Below are positions 38,661-48,251 of a stretch of 64,000 bases of DNA, piece after piece. Location: assembly GCA_029204225.1 (NCBI GenBank), contig CM055097.1:72731210-72795209 (forward strand), written 5' to 3'. The notes beneath the pieces were generated by a model, which was not told where the DNA came from, did not search any database, and saw only the letters and a list, made by a program, of their open reading frames with translations. A program made the position numbers and the translations under genes. The stretch is from Diphasiastrum complanatum. Lineage: Eukaryota > Streptophyta > Lycopodiopsida > Lycopodiales > Lycopodiaceae. Within the stretch, counting starts at the first letter, position 1. Each line of letters begins with the position of its first letter.

Positions 38661-38768
38661 TTTTATAACAATCAGAAAGACCAGTTTTTATCCTACACTA
38701 TCCATTCTGCAAGCAAACTGCCCTTTTTGTCAAGTATAGTCTTGCCCTGCTCATCTGTATTCTGCATC

Positions 38769-40296
38769 ATGTCTCGTGACTGTGCTGAATCTTCTTATCC
38801 GACTCCTCCACGAATGGAACAAGGAATTCCACGTATCGATGCACCAAAGTATGATGGCAAATCTGACCCAGTCCGATTTCTCCAAGACTTTGATAATGCA
38901 TGCCGTTTTTATGGAGATACCTCTGAAACTGAAAAGCTTCACCTATTTCCCATGGTACTCTATGGCACTGACAAGGAGTGGTACTTGAATCTCGAAACTC
39001 CTGATCTTGCTTCTTGGACCACCCTCAAGGACGCTCTCATCAAGCATTTCAAACCATCTAAATTGACTCAGAGCCCGTTCATTCAAATTACTCATATCAA
39101 GATGCGTCGCGAAGAGTTTGCTCGAAATTACATTGAGCATTTTAAACGTCTCAAAGTAGAATGTGTTGATTAAAATATCACTGAACACATGGACCTAAAA
39201 CTATTTTTAGTTGGATTGTCTAAAAACATCCGCCGTGAACTCAAACCAGTTGACTTTTATGATCAACTTAAGGATGTGATGACCGATGCTATCCGTGAAG
39301 AAAACGAAGGTTCCGATGATGACTTTAACCATCGTGAATAGAAATCTAAGAATCCGGATCGTTCTAAGTTTGATAATATTGCTCAGTCTTCTGAACTTCT
39401 ACATCAAATGGAAACCTGGCAAAAAGCTCAACAATCACATATGGATAAACTCACTGCCGATTTCCAATCCGCCATGAAACAAATTGTTGAGAAATTCTTT
39501 CCAGCAAGAGAAAATGCCTGGTGTCCAATCTGCTCACAATATCACACTCCTAATGAATGTCCTCAACTGTGAAATCATTTTCCAGCAGCCACCAGACCCA
39601 CTGTTTATCGAGCTTACCGCCCCTACCTGCCATAACAACCTATGCCACGACCAGGGGTTTACCAACCACGACCACCTGGACCAAATCAATATCCATCCCC
39701 ACGTCAACAATTTGTTGTTAACTAACATGCCCCACAAAACACTGTCCATTATGTTGATCCGAATACCATCGATCCCTAAACCCTAGACCCTAAACCCTAA
39801 ACCGGCTACCTACTATGTGGAAGACAATACTCAACCGCAATACTCTACTGAAACGGTTGTTTATTATACCTATGATTCTAATGCTCAACCACTGGATCCC
39901 AGTGTCCAAGCTTATAATCCAAACCAAGCTGTCTTTGTCGCACATCAACTACCCGCAATATGAGAATACTTTATATGTGCAGGTAAACATCCTAGTATTC
40001 GCTGACCAGATAACCGTTTCTCTCCAGCTTGTGAAAATTGTGGTATTGAACATCACGTGAAGGACTGCCCATCCCAATCCAAACCTGCTACTCCAGTCTG
40101 TTCGGTGCAAGTAGAAACTTTACTAGTTGAAACTCATCCTGCTTGGGTCTTGACTCGAGCACAAAGCCAACGCCAAGCCCCTACACTTGCACTCAGCAAA
40201 ACTCAACTGCAGGCTATTCTTCCAAGTGACGATTCAATTTTGATAGTTTATCCTCACCCATTTGAAGAAATTCGGTTGCATCATGAGTATCGCTAG
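38769..40296 (+). pseudogene. Tat/Athila-like gypsy gag with zinc knuckle
   Basis: An ATG at 38769 opens MSRDCAESSYPTPPRMEQG. Gag core follows: APKYDGKSDPVRFLQDFDNA, LVLYGTDKEWYLNL-like and TTLKDALIKHFKP. A TAA interrupts at 39172 and frame changes follow. A CENCGIEHHVKDCP knuckle lies near 40030-40075. The stretch just before 39774 has been overwritten by telomere-like repeats. It runs to about 40296, where sequence jumps to RNase H. Confidence 0.75.
39774..39801 (+). repeat. Interstitial telomere-type repeat (CCCTAAA, 4 units)
   Basis: CCCTAAA, CCCTAGA, CCCTAAA, CCCTAAA in tandem: the plant telomeric heptamer with one substitution. It lies inside the gag region of a gypsy element, where it breaks the frame. 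Confidence 0.9.
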
Positions 40297-40909
40297 CAAA
40301 TCCGTAATGCCGACCAACAATCTTCCTCTGCCCATAAAGTACCTCACAAAACTCAAAGAAGCCCTTACCAACGCACCCATCCTCCGGGCTCCTGATTATT
40401 CTAAGGAATTCCATGTGCATATCGATGCATCCAAGTATGCCATTGGAGCAGTGCTCACCTAACCGGGAGAATTAAAAAAGGATTACCAAATTCGTTTTCT
40501 TAGTCGACAATTGATACCTGCTGAAGTCAATTATACCACCACCGAACGCGAAGCCTTGGCAATGGTATATGTAGTTCAAAAGTTTCGCCATTATCTTCTA
40601 GGAAAAATCTTTGCGTTCTTCACTGATCATCAAGCACTGTTGTATCTCATCAACAAGACCTGCACCACAGGTCGTATTACTAGATGGATCCTATTATTGA
40701 GAGAATTTGAGTTTAGGATCGTGGTTCATAAGGGAGTTCAGCATTTTTTAGCAGATCATCTATCCCGAATCCCTAACCTTCCTACCCCTGATCAAGGCGT
40801 CAACGATGATTTACCAGATGCAATCATTTTCCAAGTTGACTCTACACCTGTATGGGCTAAGGAAATTATCGAATATTTAACTTTAGGAGATGGATCCTTC
40901 CTTCTCTAA
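40297..40909 (+). pseudogene. Gypsy RNase H domain, RT deleted
   Basis: RNase H degrades the RNA of the RNA:DNA hybrid. The frame reads LTKLKEALTNAPILRAPDYS, then FHVHIDASKYAIGAVLT, a TAA, FLSRQLIPAEVNYTTTEREALAM, FFTDHQALLYL and FLADHLSRIPNLP. The aspartate, glutamate and aspartate positions of the fold are all visible. Immediately upstream is gag/knuckle sequence; the protease and whole RT palm (no FDD motif) are missing, so an internal deletion joins them near 40300. Confidence 0.85.
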
Positions 40910-41709
40910 ACTCGAACAACGAGCGTTGGTCCTCAAAACTAAACCTTATACGTTAATTGCAAGACAACTCTACAAGCAAGGATTAGATGGAATTATCCGA
41001 TGATGTCTTACTGAAGGAGAAATCCCCTTTGTAATTTCCCTCACTCATGAAGGTATTGGTGCCGGCCATTTCTCTTTTGAAACAACTGCTAAGAAAATCC
41101 ACAAAAACTCCCCATACTATCCATGCTGCAATGGCCAGGCAAAATCCACCAATAAAATCCTATGTGGCATTCTCACCAAAACCGTCGAATCCAGCCGATC
41201 TGATTGGGAATTCAAACTCCATGCTGCTCTCTGGGCTTATCGCACTACCCCAAAGTGAGCTAAGGCTTAACCCCCTTCCAGCTCACATATGGTCAAGAAG
41301 TCGTTATGCTTGTGGAATTCCATATTCCCTCCCTTCGAGTAGCCTACAACCTTTAGCTCGATACTCCTCAGAATCTAGCAAATAGGTTATTCCATCTGGA
41401 GCAACTCTGTGAAACACGACGGATCAACATCCATGCTCAACAAGTCCACAAACGACAACAAAAAGCATGGCATGATCGATCATTGGAACCTAGAGATTTC
41501 CAGGTGGGCAATAAGGTCCTGCTATACCAGGCCAAAGCCTTCAAAGACAAACTAAAATTTTTAGGCCAAGGACCTTACGTCATAAAAAAATCTTTGCCTC
41601 TAGATATGTTCAACTTCAAACCCTTCAAGGCGATGTTCTCGACACTGTGGTCAATGGGAGTCGACTGAGAAAGTACAACAAACCCCGCTTTTATCTTGAT
41701 ATGTATTAG
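40910..41709 (+). pseudogene. Gypsy integrase remnant, core deleted
   Basis: The zinc-domain histidines (SLTHEGIGAGHFSFETTAKKI) are followed directly by the tail of the core (NGQAKSTNKILCGILTKTV, then HAALWAYRTT). The cysteine pair and first two catalytic aspartates are missing, and the glutamate of QAESTNK is lysine. The C-terminal end VVNGSRLRKYNKPRFYLDMY closes at a TAG at 41709, giving a clear end of pol. Several frame changes lie between. Confidence 0.8.
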
Positions 41710-41901
41710 CTGCTTTTTCTCTACTGTTTATTTTTTTCTTCTCCCTTTTTATTATTTGTATGCCATTTTGACAACATTTTTTGTTGTGATTTGTTGTTCC
41801 ACCCATCAAGATACTATCAGATCAGGTACACCAACAGTCTTCTCTGAGAAAACCACAAAAGTCATTAGTTTCAGACAAAATGTTTTCACATCATCTCAGA
41901 T

Positions 41902-42090
41902 AGAATTCGCCTGACCCCTTTCTTACAGAGAACGATTCATTTTTTGCCTCCGCGAATTCTGTCTCAGAAGAAAAATGTCAAAAAAAAAAAAAAATGGAGT
42001 TTTTTTCATTAGATATCCATGCTCAGAATTCGTTGACAATTCGCGGGAGCTCAAATTGATCCTCACGATTTCTCTATTACCTCCGCGAAT
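41902..42090. repeat. Second GAATTC motif cluster, downstream of pol
   Basis: Four GAATTC sites in about 180 bases, again in AGAATTCGC/CGCGAATTCT contexts in both orientations, between pol and the accessory ORF. Confidence 0.7.
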
Positions 42091-42387
42091 TCTGATCAGA
42101 TACATTTTTGCACTATTAGACATTTTCTCTCTTTTGACAAACACAAATCACTTACAAGAATTTGTGGGCCCTCAGACTGATGCCTCGAAATTTGTGACCA
42201 TCATTACCAAATCGTGGAGACTGAGGACAATTTCTGGGTGAAGTTGCGACTTCCTGCCCAAAAAAGTCTATATATAGGTCTCCACCCTCTCTCCACGAGT
42301 TCATTTTAGATTGCTGCTCTCGAGTTCATGCCAAAATTTTTTCAGAATTTTCAAAATTCTCAGAGCAATCTAAAATCACCACTGCCA

Positions 42388-43200
42388 TGGCTTCCCGTAA
42401 TTCCTCACTGAGCTTGCATCGCCATAAACCTCCTTGTCCTTATTCAGGGGATATAATCATGATCTCTCTTAAGAATTACACCGAGCAGCTCACCTTGGCT
42501 TTGATCTAACACTTTTCTTAGAGAGTGAGAGGCTCATCCGAGCAGCCTACTCGACCTATTTGGATGAGTTCCAAACTTTCCGGCTTACAACCAAGACTGG
42601 CAGTTATTCTATTATCAATGTCTCTCCGGGGATCTTCAAAGTGTCGGCTTTCCTAATCTCGGAGAGACAATCCATGGCAAGGGCACTAGCTATGATGCCA
42701 AGTACTTCACCAAGTTTCTGACAGACGACGGCAAAACCATTGCCCAAACCAACGACGGGCTCGCTATTTGACTCATCACGGATCCCCATCTACGGGCCGC
42801 CTCAGAGATCATCGTCACCATGGCTGTAGTACATACCACCAAGATAGATCGCATCCCACCGAGCAATCTCTTCTCTCTAACGCTCACCATGGACGACCCC
42901 ACTCAAAATTATAACTGGGTTGAGAAGGTAGCGGAGAAGCTGTACGGAGCCCTGAAAGCCCGCAAATCAACTACCAAATGTGGGTATCTCCTCCACATGT
43001 TGGTCACCAAGCAATTGGGGTCTAAGGCGGTGGCTGCCATCAAGGAGCTGGATGTTGTTTATCCAAGCACAAAAAAGCGAGCCGCCCCCCAACCGACAGC
43101 AGAACCAGTCTCACCAGCCTCACCTACTAAGAAGCAGAAAGGGAAGGCAGTCAGCACAGAAGCAGATGTCCCACATAACATTCTATCTTCTACTTCACAA
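42388..43200 (+). pseudogene. Accessory ORF 3' of gypsy pol (unknown function)
   Basis: It starts with an ATG at 42388 (MASRNSSLSLHRHKPPCPYS). Frame changes near 42505 and 42675 and one stop at 42769 break what was a ~270-codon ORF. The last open block (from 42820) includes YNWVEKVAEKLYGALKARKS and TTKCGYLLHMLVTKQ, then a proline/lysine-rich tail (SPASPTKKQKGKAVS). No envelope or enzyme motif is visible. The position between pol and the 3' LTR is where Tat/Athila-type elements carry an extra ORF. Ungapped, W-x(24) of this region shares the A, L, S, T and GYL positions with the unknown ORF at 18750-19973. It ends at a junction with minus-strand copia leader. Confidence 0.5.
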
Positions 43201-43283
43201 GTAAACTATTGGTTAAAGTTGCCCTACTTCAAAATTATTCTAGCACCAATGATTTGGATCATCATCAAAACTCTTTGACTTGG

Positions 43284-43296
43284 CTCTGATACCATG
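43284..43296 (-). promoter_or_regulatory. Perfect Met-tRNA primer-binding site, minus strand
   Basis: Minus strand TGGTATCAGAGCC, exactly at the end of the LTR to its right. Only ~85 bases of its element's leader remain before the gypsy junction at about 43200. Confidence 0.85.
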
Positions 43297-44699
43297 TCAA
43301 ATTTAAGAGAAAAGGACCTATTTTGATCTACAAAAGATCATTAAGAGTGATTGGTAGCTTGGGATCTTGATCTACATCAAGACTAGCTTCCAATTCTAGC
43401 TTCTACTTGACAATTTTAGTGATTCCAAGCAAGAACAATAAAAAACGATGACCCACGGCTTCACACGTGTGAAGTACTGTTACTTTATGGCCTGATAGCA
43501 GAGAATAAGTTTACTTATGAAATACTAAGCATTCATTCACAAAGAAGTTGCTAAGGAGAGTGAAAACAACAAGATTGCTCCCAAACCAATGTTTCTCATC
43601 ATTAGCTCAACAATGGATCCATCATGGATCAAGTACATAATCATGATAATCTCTCTCTAAGCTGCATATAGATCACAAATCTATTTATTTCATTTGAAAG
43701 TGAACTTTTTCTTTTGGTATCTTGTCAAATTGATGTCATATATAAAAAGTATAATGGTTCAAACACTTGGCCCAAATGAATCTTAGCTATTCACTCAATA
43801 TGCAAATTAAGCTCTTCCCTTGATCACGATCAATGGTAATGAGACTTTCTTGACTAGTTTCAAGGGTCTATCTTTCTCCTACACATTAGGCCAATAATAG
43901 ACAAGTGTCAATGCCTCCCTTGACATTTAAACATGTGCTAAAGTGTGGGAAACTTCAAATGAGAAACTAGAACTTAACCTTCAATAATATGCTTCCAAAT
44001 GATCAAGCTACAATTTACCTATTTTTCACATCATTTACTCAAAATGATTGTCTCAAAGAGTTACTAATTGTGAAAGTACAGTACTTTTTAGACCATAAAT
44101 GGATCTTAGAATATCCACAAGAGTGATTATGTACTTGCTTAACAATGCATCAAAAAACTAGTCAACAAATCTTGATCTAGATTGGCAATTTGACACACAA
44201 CAGGCATTGATAATAAAAAACAAAGATCATAGACACAAATCGGAGCCCACACATGTGAAGAGCAGCCTGCTGTATAGATTTAGAACAATGTTTGAAGTAC
44301 TCAAAGTGTTGGTTTCATTTTGATCACAAAATCAATGTACATGGAGAGGACAAACTCGAGATTGCCAATGAGCTCCAAAAAATAATCTATCTTCTCACTA
44401 TGGGAGCTTGGAATACATTGCAAAACTCACTTCCTTTGTAAAGTTAGGTGAATTTCCAGCATGTAATAAGGAAGTTAACTCACCCCTTTTGCCCTAAAAT
44501 GATATCCTAGTCTGTTTTCTAGAGTCAAGCTTGGTAGGTAGCTAGTTTGTCAAACTCTCATCTCAAATCAAGGTGTGGGTCCTATAATGTAGGGATCACC
44601 ACCAAATGGACACAACCAACTCTCTTGACTCAAACTAACCTACATTAGGTGTGGATTGCTACATGGCATCTTGGCCTCACATGTGTGAAATTCTTCACA
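43297..44699 (-). mobile_element. Copia LTR bounded by both a polypurine tract and a PBS
   Basis: Minus strand: AGGAGGAG purine tract (44700-44707), then TGTGAAGAATTTC..., ending AAATTTGACA at 43297, then the PBS. About 1.4 kb, longer than the others here. The right-hand third matches the LTR at 26400-26780 (TTATTACATGCTGGAAATTC), and 43330-43680 matches 25150-25485 in reverse complement. It has CACACGTGTG at 43462-43471 and CACATGTG variants. It is the 3' LTR of the copia body to its right and the 5' LTR of a lost element to its left. The excess length may reflect an insertion. Confidence 0.7.
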
Positions 44700-44707
44700 C
44701 TCCTCCT

Positions 44708-47015
44708 CAAATTTAGCTTGATCTATTTACAACTCTCTTGCTAGATGAATGAATGCTTTTAGAAGTTTCTAAAAAGTCTAGCTACAAACAAGGAACTTTT
44801 GAGACTCCAATAGAGAATGATGTCCATGAAGGATCTTTCACTATCTCTTAAAGGATCCCTTACAATATGTTCCAAAAATGTGTCTATTTACATGTGGCAC
44901 ACTTCAACAACTATACATCATTCCAAGCCATGGATTCAAGATTTTTTGTGCACTTGAAGATACATCAATTAAACTACTAAGTGCATACATAATGTTGCCA
45001 CAGACAACTTGCCTTGATTGATCCACATGATTGAGCTTTGATGGCTCCATCTTGATACTCAAGGTTTTTCTCGGAGTCCTCGAGTCTTGAGCTTGCTCCT
45101 CCACTTGACTTGACTCCAAATCATCAATGAGTTGAATAAGGTGTTGATCCAAAGGTTCTTATTCAAGTTTACAAATCTTCCACTCTTGAAAGATCACATT
45201 TCCAACATTGACAATTTCTTTGGTGGAAAACATGTAGATTCTACAATTTCTACTTGAAGAGCTAAACATTACCATTATTCTTGTCATTGAAGTAGGACAA
45301 TCTTTGGTCCTTACATTGGAATGATCATGCAAAAAGCATGGTTCAACTTTTATGACACTATTCAAACTATCACAAAAATAGTTATCCAATGAAATTGCTT
45401 TATCAACAACAAATGGAGATTTGAAAGCATCTAATTTCATTGTCTTGTCATAAAGAGTACTAAACATCATAGATATTAAAGATAAGCAACAAATCACTCC
45501 ATGTCTACTAATACTATCCAACAAGTATTCAAGGATAGTAGACTCTCCAATGCTCACCATCCTTGCAAGAAGCACACTTGAATGGAAAATTTGCATGCAA
45601 TTTGATGATTCGGCTTTGTCATTGAGAACTTCCTTGGAAATCTCATGCTTTGAGTCTAATCCTCAAGATCTTCCTCCTTTTGATGCTCCTCCTCAGTACA
45701 AGAAAGATCACACTTTGCCAAGATCTCCTCTTGAATGATCTCCTCCTTTGCCAAGCTCACACTCTTAAAAGCAACACTAGCTTCCAACTTAAACTATCTT
45801 CCATGCTTAAATCCCTTTGCAATGCAAACATCATTCTTAAAAATGGAACAAACACCATGCTCAAAGTGGACATCCAAACCACTTTCTAAGAGTTGACCAA
45901 CACTTAGCATATTCTCGGTGATTGATGGTACATGAAGGACATTTTCTAGATCCATACTTATTTAGTATTCTAGGTACAAAGAGATGGTACCAACACCATC
46001 TATTCTACACTCTTCATCACTTGCAGTAAAGAAAAACTTTTTAGCATCATTGAATGAGTGTAAGGTTGAGAAAAAATTCTTTTTTCACAAGTCATGTGGG
46101 AGCTAGCCCCACTATCAATCCACCATGTGTCTCTTGAATTTCCAATGGTTGTTGGTGAGGATGTAGATGCCATCAAGAATGCATCTACTTCATCCTCATC
46201 CTCCTCATGTGCAAGGTTTCCTTGTTTGATCTCCTACTCTTGTGCTCTTAGCCTCTTGTAGCATTCGGATGCATAATGCCCCTTCTTTCCACAAAATAAG
46301 CATTTTTGCTTTGACTTGTCCTTTGAGCTTGATGCATCATCCTCTTCTTTGGCCTCCTTTGGATTTTCTTTTTTCCATTGGTCTTCTTTTTTCCCTTGAA
46401 TGAGAAATTGGCTCTCTCATCTCCATCCTGCAAGGACAATAAACTCATTCTTGCTTTGGTGTGGAGCATCCTACACTCTCCAGCCACTAGTACACTGTGA
46501 AGTTTTTCTATAGTTGGCAAAGTGTTTTGGATGGCAAAACTTTGGACCAAATTTACAAAGTCATCTCCTAGACCATTAAGGACAATTTATACAAGCTCTC
46601 CATCATGAATCTTCTCTTCAATGGAAGCCAACTCCCTATTTAGAGACTTGATTCTAAGCACATAATCTTGTGCACTCTCCTCACTTCATGCTTTGCAAAA
46701 TCTGTTTTCTAAGCATGAGAACTCTAGAAGTGTTGCTAGATTCATAGATTGATTTTAAAGACTCCCAAGCCTCTTTAGCACTAGTACATGCTGATACTTC
46801 TCTCAAAAAATCATTGCTTACATTCATGTTCACACAATGAAGTGCAAGCCTAGATCTCTTCTTGTATTTAGCTACCTCCTATGCACCTAGAGGTTCATCT
46901 TCATCCTCAATCAAAAACTCATAAATGTCTTGGAGCACCATAAGTGACTCCATACTAACCTTCCAAATAGAATAATTTGTGTAATTCAATCTCTCTCTAG
47001 CTTCTAGAAGATATG
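44708..47015 (-). pseudogene. Ty1/copia body: gag, protease, integrase remnants
   Basis: From right to left on the minus strand: gag (NYSIWKVSMESLMVLQDIYEF, 46879-47015), eroded gag core with stops, and a good zinc knuckle (CLFCGKKGHYASEC, about 46260-46310). Then come protease (TWWIDSGASSHMT, about 46100-46135) and eroded integrase. At 45159-45300 the linker region remains (RIYMFSTKEIVNVGNVIFQEW). The RT is nearly all deleted, then the polypurine tract and LTR. The apparent gag ATG at 47091 does not belong to this element: codons right of 47015 lie in the LTR of the plus-strand element. Confidence 0.8.
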
Positions 47016-47175
47016 TTATTAGTTTCTTTTGTCTCTTGAATGCTTTGTCAAGTTCATGTGTATCAAAGGTAGCATTAGGATGCTTTGCCATTTATAGCTT
47101 TTGTAGCTTGTTGTGCAAAGATCTTAGCCAAGTATTTTGGGAGTTTGGATCCATTCAAGATCCACTTTTTTCACA
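47016..47175 (+). mobile_element. Truncated 5' LTR (last 160 bp)
   Basis: Matches 52702-52861 at 158 of 160 positions and ends TTCACA next to the PBS. Confidence 0.9.
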
Positions 47176-47395
47176 TGGTATCAGAGCTAGTTGGCTGTTA
47201 TTTTTAGTAAGGTTTCCATTTATGGTGATATTTGGATGTTTGATCAAGTTCTAGCATGATTATGCATTGCACTGTTGATCAAATCTTACTAACCTTTGTT
47301 TTGTGAGTTGAACTTGTGGATCAAAAGCATATTTCAGGTATATTGAAGATCAGAGGATGAGAAGAAGCTATTTTGTATTGGATCATAACACCTAA

Positions 47396-48145
47396 TCAAC
47401 ACTCTCCTTTGTGGATGAACACTCTCCTTAAGTGGATGAACCTTCTCCTTAAGTGGATGACAAATACTCTTTGAGTGATTTTGTATTTCTCCAAAAGGCT
47501 GAGCAAAGCTCCCACTTGGATGAAAGATCCCCTTTTGGGTGAATAGATTGTCAACAATCTTTTGAATAAATTTTGGTGTACTTTGTTGAGCATGTAAGTA
47601 ACTCTCCTTATGTAATTTGATTGGAGCATTTGCTGGAAGGTGTTAACCATTATGCAAGTGTGTTTTCAGGTTCTTAACAGGTTGAGGAACATTCTCATGT
47701 GAAGTGATCTTAGATCTACATCTAAACACCAAGATTTGACAAGATAGTGAAGCTAGTCTTGTGATTCACTAAGTGTGCTCATTCATTCACCTCTAAATCT
47801 TGTATTTATCACTTGCTGGAGTTTATAAACTTTTAGAAGTGTGGTTTGCATGTGGTTTTACAGGTTGAATCCATATCTTAGTGTGTTGATCATATGTTGA
47901 TCAAGTTTGTTCAATTCTAAGTATTCTTGGCAGCCTAGTCTTTTGTATTTTCTAAGAATGCAAGTAACTCTTCACACCATAACTTGATTTGGTCACTTGC
48001 TGGAAAGTTTGAGAGCTTAAGCAAGAGTGTGTTCAGGTTGGTTTGAGTTTGTAATCCATTCTTAGTGTGTGCAAAGTGTTGCATGTGTTTTCAATCTCCC
48101 TTTCTATGCTTAGAAACTAGCCAGGTTCAAGATAGAAGTGTTTTA
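47396..48145 (+). repeat. Tandem repeats in the copia leader
   Basis: Two layers. At 47397-47460 a ~21-base unit (CTCCTTAAGTGGATGAA type) repeats three times. From about 47590 a diverged ~184-base unit repeats about three times: TTGCTGGA marks recur at 47629, 47813 and 47998, each followed ~35 bases on by a TT-CAGGTT block and preceded by GCAAGTAACTCT-like sequence in two units. Confidence 0.65.
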
Positions 48146-48251
48146 GGGTCCTAGATCTTCTGAGATCTCCTTATCCATCATTTGTTGAGAGGAAAGTGAG
48201 TGTTAAGTGTATTAGGACAGAGCCTAAAAGTTGAAGAATCATTACATTCAT

